Source: Chryseobacterium piscicola (GTDB taxonomy: Bacteria; Bacteroidota; Bacteroidia; Flavobacteriales; Weeksellaceae). Taken from it: 64,000 bases of DNA. The stretch covers positions 186,001 through 250,000 of the forward strand of contig NZ_FTOJ01000004.1 of the NCBI RefSeq assembly GCF_900156685.1, given 5' to 3'. The position numbers were made by a program, and so were the translations under genes. The notes under the pieces are model-generated. The model searched no databases, was not told the DNA's origin, and was given only the letters and a program-made list of their open reading frames with translations. Positions 35,474-44,344 of this stretch are shown here, one piece after another; within the stretch, counting starts at the first letter, position 1, and the number at the start of each line of letters is the position of its first letter.

Positions 35474-37144
35474 TTAATAAGAATCGTCATGTACGGAAAT
35501 GACTGCTCTTCCGCTAGGATCATTCATTTTTTTAAATGCTTCATCCCATTCTAAAGCGATAGGAGTAGAGCAGGCTACAGATGGCACAGAAGGTACAGTT
35601 GACGCTGCAGTCTCACTAGGGAAATGTTCTTCAAAAATTGTACGGTATCTGTATTCTTCTTTGTTCTGTGGGGTATTGATAGGAAATCTGAATTTGGCAT
35701 TCGTCATCATCTCATCAGTCACATATTTTTCGGCAACTTCTTTTAAGTTGTCAATCCAAGAATAGCCAACACCGTCTGAAAACTGTTCTTTTTGTCTCCA
35801 TGCAATAGATTCTGGTAAAAGATCTTCGAATGCTTTTCTAAGAACCCATTTTTCAATTTTCCCTTCAGATTTATTAATCATTTTATCTGCAGGATTCACG
35901 TTCATAGCTACATCCATAAATTCTTTATCTAAAAAAGGAACTCTTCCCTCAATTCCCCAACTCATTAAAGCTTTGTTAGCTCTCAAGCAATCATAGAGAT
36001 GAAGTTTGTTGAGTTTTCTTACTGTTTCATCATGGAATTCTTTTGCATTCGGAGCCTTATGAAAATATAAATATCCACCAAATAGCTCATCAGAACCTTC
36101 TCCGGAAAGCACCATTTTTATTCCCATCGATTTAATTACTCTAGCCAATAGATACATTGGGGTGGAAGCTCTGATTGTGGTTACATCATACGTTTCCAAA
36201 TGATAAATAACATCACGAATGGCATCCAAGCCTTCCTGAACGGTAAAATGTACTTCATGGTGTACACTGCCTATATGATCTGCTGCTTTTTTTGCCGCTT
36301 CAAGATCTGGTGAGCCAACCAGTCCTACAGCGAAGCTATGAAGTCTTGGATACCAGGCTTCTTGTGTGTCTCCGCTTTCAACTCTTTGTCTTGCGTATTT
36401 TGCAGTAACTGCGGAGATGATGGAAGAGTCTAAGCCGCCGGAAAGCAGAACTCCGTAAGGTACATCGCTCATCAATTGCCTGTGTACAGCTTCTTCAAGG
36501 CTTTTTCTGATGGCTGCAATGTCTGTAGTATTTTCTTTTACAGCATCAAAATCTTCCCATTCTCTTTTGTACCACAGCTGTAATTCTGATCCTTCAAGAC
36601 TATAAATGTAATGACCAGGCAAAAATGTTTCTATGGTTTTGCAAACGCCCTCCAAAGCTTTAAGTTCAGAGGCTACATAATAGTTTCCGTTTTTATCCCA
36701 ACCTTGATAGAGCGGGCAAATTCCCATGTGATCTCTTGCAATAAGGTAAACATCGTTTTTTATATCATATAATGAGAATGCGAAAATGCCGTTGATTTTC
36801 TCTAAAAAATCTTTGCCATGTCTTTCGTATAAAGCGATAATAACTTCACAATCTGATTCGGTTTGAAACTCGTAGTTGGGGAATTCTGTTTTTAGTTCTC
36901 TGTGATTATAGATTTCTCCGTTAACTGCTAAAACAATATTTCCGTCTTTAGAAAATAAAGGTTGTTTTCCTGAAGAAGGATCTACGATTGCCAATCTTTC
37001 GTGAGAGAAAACTACTTTTTCACTTTGAAAAACACCACTCCAATCTGGGCCGCGATGACGAATCTTTTTAGACATTTCCAAAACCTGAGGTCTTAGGATT
37101 TCTGTGTTTTGTTTAGCGTCAAACAAGCATACAATTCCGCACAT
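35474..37144 (-). CDS. asnB: Asparagine synthase B, glutamine-hydrolysing
   Basis: A 556-residue cytoplasmic enzyme making asparagine from aspartate, glutamine and ATP. It begins MCGIVCLFD, so Cys2 is the exposed glutaminase nucleophile after Met removal. The glutaminase domain has HRGPDWSG and VNGEIYNHRELK. The synthetase domain has the ATP-binding loop LLSGGLDSSIISA and SGEGSDELFGGY. The length matches E. coli AsnB. It has its own strong promoter. Confidence 0.96.
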   Translation of the reverse strand: MCGIVCLFDAKQNTEILRPQVLEMSKKIRHRGPDWSGVFQSEKVVFSHERLAIVDPSSGKQPLFSKDGNIVLAVNGEIYNHRELKTEFPNYEFQTESDCEVIIALYERHGKDFLEKINGIFAFSLYDIKNDVYLIARDHMGICPLYQGWDKNGNYYVASELKALEGVCKTIETFLPGHYIYSLEGSELQLWYKREWEDFDAVKENTTDIAAIRKSLEEAVHRQLMSDVPYGVLLSGGLDSSIISAVTAKYARQRVESGDTQEAWYPRLHSFAVGLVGSPDLEAAKKAADHIGSVHHEVHFTVQEGLDAIRDVIYHLETYDVTTIRASTPMYLLARVIKSMGIKMVLSGEGSDELFGGYLYFHKAPNAKEFHDETVRKLNKLHLYDCLRANKALMSWGIEGRVPFLDKEFMDVAMNVNPADKMINKSEGKIEKWVLRKAFEDLLPESIAWRQKEQFSDGVGYSWIDNLKEVAEKYVTDEMMTNAKFRFPINTPQNKEEYRYRTIFEEHFPSETAASTVPSVPSVACSTPIALEWDEAFKKMNDPSGRAVISVHDDSY

Positions 37145-37466
37145 ATTTCATTTATTTAAAACAAAAGTAGAATTATAATTAAAAAATATCAAGTAAAAAT
37201 ATGAATTGGTTTAAATTTTAAATTAAATAGTGGTAATTTGTTAATTAATTTATTTTTTTTAATTAATTTTAATGCATTTGGTTGAAATTTTTAATCAACT
37301 AATATTAAATGCTTAAAATTTATTGAAAAGTAAAGTTTTTTAAAAAATAATGGTAATTGGGTATATGGAATATCAAATATTTTCCCGTACTTTGGACCGA
37401 AATAATTTTTTTTCATCATTTGTGTTTTTACCTTCTTGCAAGCAATTGCAAGGAGGTTTTGTTTTT
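37145..37466. other. Very AT-rich gap with an orphan plus-strand terminator
   Basis: Apart from the asnB promoter and the hairpin at 37430, the stretch is nearly all A and T. I see no protein-coding gene. A short plus-strand transcript is possible because of the hairpin. Confidence 0.5.
37162..37192 (-). promoter_or_regulatory. Promoter of asnB
   Basis: On the minus strand TTG (37190-37192), 20-nt spacer, TACTTTTG (37162-37169), 18 nt from the start codon. It is one of the best promoter matches in the window. Confidence 0.7.
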
Positions 37467-37469
37467 TTA
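37430..37469 (+). terminator. Orphan plus-strand terminator with GNRA loop
   Basis: A 12-bp stem ACCTTCTTGCAA / TTGCAAGGAGGT with one wobble closes a GCAA tetraloop and is followed by TTTGTTTTTTT. There is no plus-strand gene upstream for more than 14 kb, and the minus strand lacks a T run after the stem. Confidence 0.7.
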
Positions 37470-39131
37470 GTCTTTACCCAAAAGAACAGCGGAGATATTC
37501 CATGAGCTAAAACTGTTTCCTTCGGAAGCACCTTGAGGTATTTTAACCTGAATGTGATGTTTTCCTGCTTTTAAATTTCCTATTTCTATAAACTGAGGAT
37601 TCGTTACGGTGCCGGGACACCAGTTTGATCTGCTGAGATCTGATGAAGAAAGACCGTCTGCAAAATTACCCGATGCAGGGTTGAACAGCCTGTAAGAACC
37701 GCATTCTGACTTCCACGGAATGAATGAAAATGCTTTTATTCCGTCCACAAAAATAGTATTTGTTTTAGGTAAAAATTCATCACCATTTTCCCATCCACCA
37801 TGTCCGGTTGTTATGTATCGCATGGTAACGTTTTTCATCTCTTTATCAAGTGTAAATTCCATCTCAAGGCCTTTTTCGCTACTAAACATGGTGGCATAAT
37901 CTTGACCAGCCATTTCCATGATATTGATGGTGCTGAAAACCGGAATCACGATATTGTTTTTGTGTATTTGCTGTGAACTTTTGTGAATGGTAATATCTAA
38001 ACTTACCTTGTGACCACCTTTATCATAATTCCCAATGAAAGTACCTATCCAGATTTCTTTTTCTGAAAGTGCTGGTTTCAACTCTGTAATATCCTGACGA
38101 AACGGGCTTGCCGTTTGCCATGTTTTGTCTTTTAACTGTATATGATTAAATTTATTGATACCGAAAGACGTGAAAAACCGCATCATTTCTACAGCTGGAA
38201 GATAATTTTCTGTTGCCGTAACGCCGTAATATTGTTTTCCGTTACCGTTTTCAAATAGTGGAAGTGTTTTTATACCATTTTGAAGTCCATCAAAGAAAGT
38301 TTGTTTTTTATCTTCGGGGATGTAAAATACCGTTCCTGTACGGTCGTAAGCGTCGCCGTTGGATTGCTGTTTCACTTCAACAAAGATATTTTCACCTTCA
38401 GTTATTTTTGGGAATTTTACTTTCTTTAAAATAACAGTGCCGTTGGCAAATCTTTTTATGCTGTCGTTTGATTTGGATTCTTCGGAGAAATTGATGGTTT
38501 CATTTTCAAAAACTTTTATTGTGGTAAATTTACTTCTCCAAAGCAAATCTCTGTAGCTTAAAAGATCTGATTTTGAAGGTTCTTTATTGATGATTTTCTC
38601 AATCCCCGTTTTCTTAATTTTTTTAACCGAAACTGCCGTTGTTGCAGAATTTCCGTTTCTCTCAATCTGGAGAACCAATCCTAGATTTTGTCCGAGACTT
38701 GATGGGCCGCCTTTCAATTTTAGATCATTGCTGTACCAAACTTCAATGGTGTTTGAGTTGATTTTGGTGACTGCTTTTTTACAGCTGTAGCCAAGAATTT
38801 TTTTGGTTTCTGAAGTTACTTCAAATTCTTGTTTCGCAATAGATTCTGCATCTGAAGTGGAAACAATTTTATTTTGATTTAAAAATCCGTAGGAAATAAT
38901 GGTGTTGCTGGGTTTTTCGATTTTACTGATTTCGAAAGGGAATTCTGTTTTCTGATTTTTAATATTCGTATTGAGAATGTAATTTTCGGTTTCGCTTACC
39001 CATGTTACCGTTTTGGGTTGATCGGCTTGTACTTTTCCGTTATAAGAGCTTTCGTACTCTATTTCATACGTTTGAGCGTGATTTAAAATGGATAAAAGTA
39101 TGAAGCAAACTAAGAAAATTGATTTTTGCAT
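37467..39131 (-). CDS. GLPGLI-like protein with PNGase F-like C-terminal region
   Basis: A 554-residue secreted protein with a signal peptide (residues 1-20). Residues 21-200 look like a GLPGLI-family domain (IEVWYSNDLKL, then GLVLQIERNG in place of GLPGLI). Residues 230-554 resemble the two jelly-roll domains of PNGase F: DAYDRTGTVFY with Asp263 at the position of catalytic Asp60, GDEFLPKTNTIFV with Glu452 near the position of Glu206, and SNWCPGTV with CysPro. The PNGase F Glu118 position appears to be Gly. PNGase F removes N-linked glycans from glycoproteins; activity here is uncertain. A TATCTTTG element on the minus strand lies at 39150-39157. Confidence 0.8.
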   Translation of the reverse strand: MQKSIFLVCFILLSILNHAQTYEIEYESSYNGKVQADQPKTVTWVSETENYILNTNIKNQKTEFPFEISKIEKPSNTIISYGFLNQNKIVSTSDAESIAKQEFEVTSETKKILGYSCKKAVTKINSNTIEVWYSNDLKLKGGPSSLGQNLGLVLQIERNGNSATTAVSVKKIKKTGIEKIINKEPSKSDLLSYRDLLWRSKFTTIKVFENETINFSEESKSNDSIKRFANGTVILKKVKFPKITEGENIFVEVKQQSNGDAYDRTGTVFYIPEDKKQTFFDGLQNGIKTLPLFENGNGKQYYGVTATENYLPAVEMMRFFTSFGINKFNHIQLKDKTWQTASPFRQDITELKPALSEKEIWIGTFIGNYDKGGHKVSLDITIHKSSQQIHKNNIVIPVFSTINIMEMAGQDYATMFSSEKGLEMEFTLDKEMKNVTMRYITTGHGGWENGDEFLPKTNTIFVDGIKAFSFIPWKSECGSYRLFNPASGNFADGLSSSDLSRSNWCPGTVTNPQFIEIGNLKAGKHHIQVKIPQGASEGNSFSSWNISAVLLGKD

Positions 39132-39254
39132 GATGTATTATGATTTTCACAAAGATAAATTTTAACGGTTAAATTTTCATTCACTTCATTATATTTAGTT
39201 TTTAAAGATAATGATCAAATAGTTTATTGGGTGAATAACGAATTTTGTTTTAAA

Positions 39255-39569
39255 ATGAACTTAGAGAGATTTAAATCTGATAATGTTTACAAGGATTTAT
39301 GGAAAGATGAATTAAAGGTGAGGGATTTTAAATATTACATTCAATCTGATTCTAATAATTTTTTCGTTGTCTTCACTAATGAAAAATTATTCAGCTTTTT
39401 TGATGGAAATGAAGATCATGAAGCGACTGATATTGAAGTTGATAGTACTAGGGATATGTACCCTTTTGGTATCTCACGCGAAAAGATAATGGGTAAGATT
39501 ATCATTTACAATCGGGATGATTTCTTTATATATGATATTCATAAAAAGAAATTGCAGAAAATAGAGTAA
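39255..39569 (+). CDS. Small uncharacterised protein
   Basis: A 104-residue acidic protein starting MNLERFKSDNVYKD. A GTG eight codons earlier is less likely. There is no signal peptide or membrane helix. It is rich in Asp, Phe and Lys, and ends IYDIHKKKLQKIE. I do not recognise it. It lies 64 nt before the receptor gene at 39634 on the same strand. Confidence 0.55.
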   Translation: MNLERFKSDNVYKDLWKDELKVRDFKYYIQSDSNNFFVVFTNEKLFSFFDGNEDHEATDIEVDSTRDMYPFGISREKIMGKIIIYNRDDFFIYDIHKKKLQKIE

Positions 39570-39633
39570 AAGAAATAAAGATACATGTAATAAAAGGTTG
39601 TATTGTGTTGTCTTATTATCAAACTCAAATTTA

Positions 39634-42006
39634 ATGTTTAGATTTTTTCTCCTGTTGATGCTGTTTTGGGCATCGTTTATTTTTTCACAAAATGTTGAAG
39701 GAAATGTTATTTTAAAAGACAAAAAGCCGGTTGCTTATGCTGAAATTATTCTTAAAAAGAACCAGTTAAAATTTTCGGCTATTTCAGATGAAAAAGGTCA
39801 TTTTAAAATTCAGCTCAAAGAGAAAGGAAATTATTCTTTAGAAGTTTTTAATGATGGCGAACTCATTCTTTCAGATGAAATAGACGTTGATGGCGATGTG
39901 AATAGAAATTTAGAAATACCCAATTCAGATTTACAAAAAGCTAAAATTTCTGAGCATAAAATAGAAGGGGTTTTGGTAATGGGTAAAAAGAAAATCATTG
40001 AGAGAAAAGTTGACCGGTTGATTTTCAATGTAGAAAATTCTGTGGCCTCGCAAGGTCTTGATGCTGTGGAGGCTTTGGCAAAAACCCCAATGCTAAGAAC
40101 TACAGATAAAAGCATAAGCATTGCAGGGAAAAGTGGAGTAGCTGTAATGGTGAATGACAGACTTTTGAATATTTCGGGTGATGAACTGATAAATTATCTT
40201 AAAAATCTGCGATCCGATGACATTCAGAAAATTGAAGTGATTACAACGCCACCTGCAAAATACGAAGCGCAGGGAAAAAGTGGTCTTATCAATATTGTTC
40301 TTAAGAAAAATACAAGTTTTGGGTGGAATGTTTCTCTGCAATCTAGTCTGAAAAATCTGTATTGGAATGTTCCGTCTGTCTCTACAAGATATGGAGCAAC
40401 GGTTAATTATCAGGGCAAAAAAATTTCAGCGTCTGCAAGTTACACAGACGGGAATTTCTATTGGCGTATGAAAGGGTACGAATACAGTTCTGGCAATAAC
40501 AGCTTTTGGAATACTGATAGCTATTTCTTCAATAATTTGCGAAATAAAAGTACAGATTGGAAGTTGGAATATAAACTTAGTGATAAAAGCACAATAGGAG
40601 GAAGCTACACCTATTTTTTTGCCAATCCGTTGGAAACGGTGAAAAATTCTTCTTCAATTAAAGACGAATCTGGTGAAAGGCGTTTTACATCAGATGCCGT
40701 GGCTCTTAATCACAGAAACAATCATTATGCAACGTTGTTTTATGACCTTAAAATAGATAGTTTGGGCAGTAAGCTTAGTATTTCCGGGAATTTAATTTCA
40801 AATAATGCCAATGCCGACGACTTCTACAATACACAAACTGATCAGTTGGTTTCTACTTATATTAATCCCATTAATCAGTATAGAATTTACTCTGGGCAGG
40901 TGGATTTGGAAAAGAATTTTAAAAAGTTTAAAACAGAATCTGGTTTGAAATTTACCAAAATAAAAAATGATTCTTATTTTAATTTTTATGATTTAAATGA
41001 TGGAATTCAAACGATGAATTCTACTCAAAGCAATAATTTTTTTTATGATGAAAATAATTATTCGGCCTACGTTTCTGGTAATTATGAATTGTCTGAAAAA
41101 TGGAGTGTCAAAGCTGGTTTGAGATATGAATTTACCGAGCTCACCGGAATTTCGCCCAATGAAAATCTAACCACAAAAAATCATTACGGAAAATTTTTCC
41201 CAACAGCTTACATTGGCTATAAGCCGAATGATAATAATGCGTTTTCTATAAACTATTCTAAGAGAATTAACAGACCTTCGTTCAGAGATCTCAATCCTTT
41301 CAAATACATAAGTTCGGCTTTCGAGTATTCTTCAGGAAACCCTTATTTGAGACCGTCTTTTACCGATAATGTAGAGTTTAGCTATGTTTTAAAAAATAAC
41401 TTTACAATTACCGCATTTCACAATTACAGTAAAAATGATTGGGACAGATTGCAGCGCATTGATAACGGAATGAAATATACCATCATCTTTAATTTTTATA
41501 ATCAAAACCAAACTGGTGTCAGCCTGAGTTATAATTACACAAAATTAAGCTGGCTGGAAGCTAATGTCTTTCTAAATGCTTATTATGTAACATCAAAAAC
41601 TTTTGTGGATGATGCCATTCAGATGCCTGGAAGTTACGGCTCAGATTTTAATGTGGACAATACTTTTTTTCTCAATAAATCGAAAACTATTTCGTTCATG
41701 CTGGGAGCTTGGGGCAATATTCCGTACAAAGAGGGGAATACTTCGTTTAAAGGTATTGCCTCAGTTTATTCAGGGTTAAAATTAAATTTAATGGATAAAA
41801 AACTAATGCTCAATTTTTTAATGAATGATGTTTTGAATACAGAAAGAGAAAAAGGTACAGAGTTTTATAAGGATTTCGGTACACAATATTATTTTAAAGG
41901 TATTAGCAGGAATTTGAGTTTATCACTCACCTATAAATTTGGAAATAACGATGTGAAGGGGGCTACAAAGCAATTGAAATTTGATGATCAGAATAGAGCT
42001 AGATAA
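39634..42006 (+). CDS. Outer-membrane receptor, OMP_b-brl_3 family
   Basis: A 790-residue TonB-receptor-like protein. I use ATG 39634, because the TTG twelve codons earlier lacks support and the signal peptide (MFRFFLLLMLFWASFIFSQ) begins here. A carboxypeptidase-like regulatory domain (about 20-100) precedes a plug with VDRLIFNVENSVASQG and MVNDRLLN, then a barrel with SYSKRINRPSFRDLNPF, the signature of PF14905. Members are often near regulators or peptidases; none is adjacent here. The substrate is unknown. Confidence 0.88.
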   Translation: MFRFFLLLMLFWASFIFSQNVEGNVILKDKKPVAYAEIILKKNQLKFSAISDEKGHFKIQLKEKGNYSLEVFNDGELILSDEIDVDGDVNRNLEIPNSDLQKAKISEHKIEGVLVMGKKKIIERKVDRLIFNVENSVASQGLDAVEALAKTPMLRTTDKSISIAGKSGVAVMVNDRLLNISGDELINYLKNLRSDDIQKIEVITTPPAKYEAQGKSGLINIVLKKNTSFGWNVSLQSSLKNLYWNVPSVSTRYGATVNYQGKKISASASYTDGNFYWRMKGYEYSSGNNSFWNTDSYFFNNLRNKSTDWKLEYKLSDKSTIGGSYTYFFANPLETVKNSSSIKDESGERRFTSDAVALNHRNNHYATLFYDLKIDSLGSKLSISGNLISNNANADDFYNTQTDQLVSTYINPINQYRIYSGQVDLEKNFKKFKTESGLKFTKIKNDSYFNFYDLNDGIQTMNSTQSNNFFYDENNYSAYVSGNYELSEKWSVKAGLRYEFTELTGISPNENLTTKNHYGKFFPTAYIGYKPNDNNAFSINYSKRINRPSFRDLNPFKYISSAFEYSSGNPYLRPSFTDNVEFSYVLKNNFTITAFHNYSKNDWDRLQRIDNGMKYTIIFNFYNQNQTGVSLSYNYTKLSWLEANVFLNAYYVTSKTFVDDAIQMPGSYGSDFNVDNTFFLNKSKTISFMLGAWGNIPYKEGNTSFKGIASVYSGLKLNLMDKKLMLNFLMNDVLNTEREKGTEFYKDFGTQYYFKGISRNLSLSLTYKFGNNDVKGATKQLKFDDQNRAR

Positions 42007-42054
42007 GGTGGAGATTTATATTTAAGATTTGAAAAGTCACTGATTTTATTATAT

Positions 42055-42118
42055 TTTTAAAAAATTATCGGTAAGGGCATAAACTTAGCAAAGAATACAA
42101 AGGCTTTTCAATTATGAC
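42055..42118 (+). repeat. Dispersed intergenic repeat, copy B
   Basis: The first 18 bases match 35383-35400 exactly, and the rest differs by about five substitutions and one indel over 64 bases. Confidence 0.8.
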
Positions 42119-42150
42119 GGTTTGAGGACAATCAGAATTTTTTTTTTTTA

Positions 42151-42185
42151 AAAAACTCAGGATGCTTTTCGTATCCTGAGTTTTT
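42151..42185. terminator. Bidirectional terminator
   Basis: AAAAACTCAGGAT / ATCCTGAGTTTTT stem with two extra inner pairs and a TTTTC loop. It lies between convergent genes and has T runs on both strands. Confidence 0.85.
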
Positions 42186-42198
42186 AATTTTTGAAAAC

Positions 42199-44106
42199 TT
42201 ATCTTTTAATCACTTTTGTAGTCTTAAACGTTCCGTTATCAAATTGGAATGATATTAAATAAATTCCTGCATTCAGATCTCTGAGGTCAAGCTCATTAGC
42301 CGGGGATAAAGTTTTTACAATTTTACCAGACAAGTCTGAAATATTAATGGTTTTCATATTTTTCACATCAGAAATTTTAATAAAATCAGCAAAAGGATTA
42401 GGGTATACAGAAATGGCATGTGCTTTTTTGCTTGTCTCGGCTACAGCAAGACTAAAAGCAAATTCATAAGCTCCCAAATCTGGTGCCGTTCCTCTCGGAG
42501 CTCCGGCGTAGTCTATCGTAACCTCAGCAAGTGGTGTTCCGCTATTGCTTAAACTGGCATTAGCAATATCTGTTGAATTCAAATTTAGATCTGTAGCACT
42601 TACAAAAGCTGGAGATATATTTACAGAATTTGCGTTACCACCAAACCCCGTCTGCACATCTGCTAAAGTTGCTCTTGCAGATCCAATAAAACCTAAAGCT
42701 GTACCTGTGGTGTAATAATCATTATAATTAATGTTTGAAAACGCGGTATTGGCAGCTGCAGAATAGATTGCATAACGTGTTCCTGCTGTTTTGTTGTTGA
42801 TGAAAAGATTATTTCGTACATCGAGTGATGTTGCTGTAGAAACTACATAGAGTCCCGTGCTTATTCCTGTTTCTGCATTTGAAGTATTAAGGTTTACGGT
42901 ATTGCTGTAAATGCGATACCCTCCACCAGAAAAAACATAAATTCCTGCTACTTGAGAAGCTGCTGTACCTTGGATGTCTGAAACTAAATTATTATAAGCA
43001 ACTACGTTAGCAGCAGTAGCGCTTGATCCTAATAAAATTCCCTGCATTGGGGTGCCTCCGGTGTTGTTGTTTTTTAATCCACTTATTTTATTGGCGTACA
43101 CTTTCACATTTGATGTGGCGCCTCCCACATATATACCATTACTGTTGATATAAGTGAGTATTCCGCTGATTTCGGTAATAGTGTTGTTGAATACATTGGT
43201 TAAAACATTTGTAGCTCCAGGTGTAACGTATATCCCTGAAGCATAGCTTATTCCTGTAGTTGAAGTTGCTGTGTTTTTCACACTTATTGTATTTCCTGAT
43301 ATGGATGCCGAATTGGTGCCTGCTCCAAGGTTAATGCCTACTGAGGCTGCTGGTGTAGTAGTTGTGCCGCTGCTTGGGCGTACAATCGCAATATTGTTGT
43401 TGGTTACCGTAGAAGAGCCTCCCACTCCAGCAATGTAGATTCCGTTTTGAACAAAATTGTTGGTGATTGTATTTCCTGTAATCAATAAATTATTTCCGTT
43501 AGTTGCGCTAGTTGTATCAGCTAAAACAAAAACGCCGTTATACCCAGAATTAAATGTGTTGTTCTGTACAGTGATATTATTAAAGAAACCGGCAGCAGTA
43601 GCACCATTGGCAATCACAAAATTAGTACTTGTGTTTCCTCCGCTGGTAAGAATTGAATTTTTTACAGTGACGTTTGTAAGGGGCGAGGTGCTTGTCGCAG
43701 ATCCCATATATACTACTGATGCTGCTGTAGTTGCAGTATTGCTGAAAGTAAGGTCTTTGGTTGTTCCACCCACAGTTGATGAGCCGTCAATAGTAACGTT
43801 TGATCCCAAAATAGTGATCAATGGTGCCGAAGCTACAGCTCCTGTAACTGTAACTGCAGCTGTAGGCTTAATGTTGATTGAAGTGTATGTGGTAGCTGCG
43901 TTCAAAACTGCTGATGCGGTTTCTGTAGTATTTGCAGTTATGCTGAGATTAATATTACCTTGATGTGTTCCGGAATTGATGGCATCAAAAGCACTCTTTA
44001 AAGTAGTATAGGTAGCGGTTGGTGTGCCTGCTGATGCAGAAACATTCACTTGTGCGCTGGCGTAAAGGCCGGATAAAAGCAAGCCAGAGAATAGAATTTT
44101 TTTCAT
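42199..44106 (-). CDS. Type IX secretion cargo with parallel beta-helix
   Basis: A 635-residue secreted protein with a signal peptide (residues 1-18, ending YASA). The body (about 35-540) is rich in Asn, Thr, Ser and Gly with repeating units such as VTNNNIAI, NNTITNNF and ISGNTISV, which fit right-handed parallel beta-helix repeats. The last 75 residues (VYPNPFADFIKISD through NAGIYLISFQF and TTKVIKR) are a type A T9SS C-terminal sorting domain. It is exported across the outer membrane by the type IX system. The ligand is unknown; beta-helix proteins often bind glycans or act as adhesins. Confidence 0.9.
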   Translation of the reverse strand: MKKILFSGLLLSGLYASAQVNVSASAGTPTATYTTLKSAFDAINSGTHQGNINLSITANTTETASAVLNAATTYTSINIKPTAAVTVTGAVASAPLITILGSNVTIDGSSTVGGTTKDLTFSNTATTAASVVYMGSATSTSPLTNVTVKNSILTSGGNTSTNFVIANGATAAGFFNNITVQNNTFNSGYNGVFVLADTTSATNGNNLLITGNTITNNFVQNGIYIAGVGGSSTVTNNNIAIVRPSSGTTTTPAASVGINLGAGTNSASISGNTISVKNTATSTTGISYASGIYVTPGATNVLTNVFNNTITEISGILTYINSNGIYVGGATSNVKVYANKISGLKNNNTGGTPMQGILLGSSATAANVVAYNNLVSDIQGTAASQVAGIYVFSGGGYRIYSNTVNLNTSNAETGISTGLYVVSTATSLDVRNNLFINNKTAGTRYAIYSAAANTAFSNINYNDYYTTGTALGFIGSARATLADVQTGFGGNANSVNISPAFVSATDLNLNSTDIANASLSNSGTPLAEVTIDYAGAPRGTAPDLGAYEFAFSLAVAETSKKAHAISVYPNPFADFIKISDVKNMKTINISDLSGKIVKTLSPANELDLRDLNAGIYLISFQFDNGTFKTTKVIKR

Positions 44107-44282
44107 ACTTTTTATATTAAAATTAAATTATGTTGTTAAAATGGTAATGATTGTTTAAAAATAATAAAAATTATTTAATAATATTCAAGTTTTAATGATT
44201 AGTAATGTTTTTTTTGATGGGCTTGATTTATTTTCATCGAGTAAACAACGGCGATTTATTGATAAAGTCGTGCTGAAGAATG

Positions 44283-44323
44283 AAAAAAAAAATCCGCTTC
44301 AACTATAATTTTGAAGCGGATTT
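44283..44323 (-). terminator. Terminator of the RsmB-like gene
   Basis: AAATCCGCTTCAA / TTGAAGCGGATTT stem; the minus strand continues into a T10 run. Confidence 0.85.
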
Positions 44324-44344
44324 ATATTTATTAAGCTCGATTAA

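Noticed and set aside
43457-43963. 168-codon frame antisense to the T9SS beta-helix gene
   Set aside because: It mirrors the repetitive Thr/Ser/Asn codons of the real gene and has no start signal or domain.
42199-44106. Autotransporter (type V) assignment for the beta-helix protein
   Set aside because: It has no C-terminal membrane barrel; the C terminus is a type IX secretion sorting domain.
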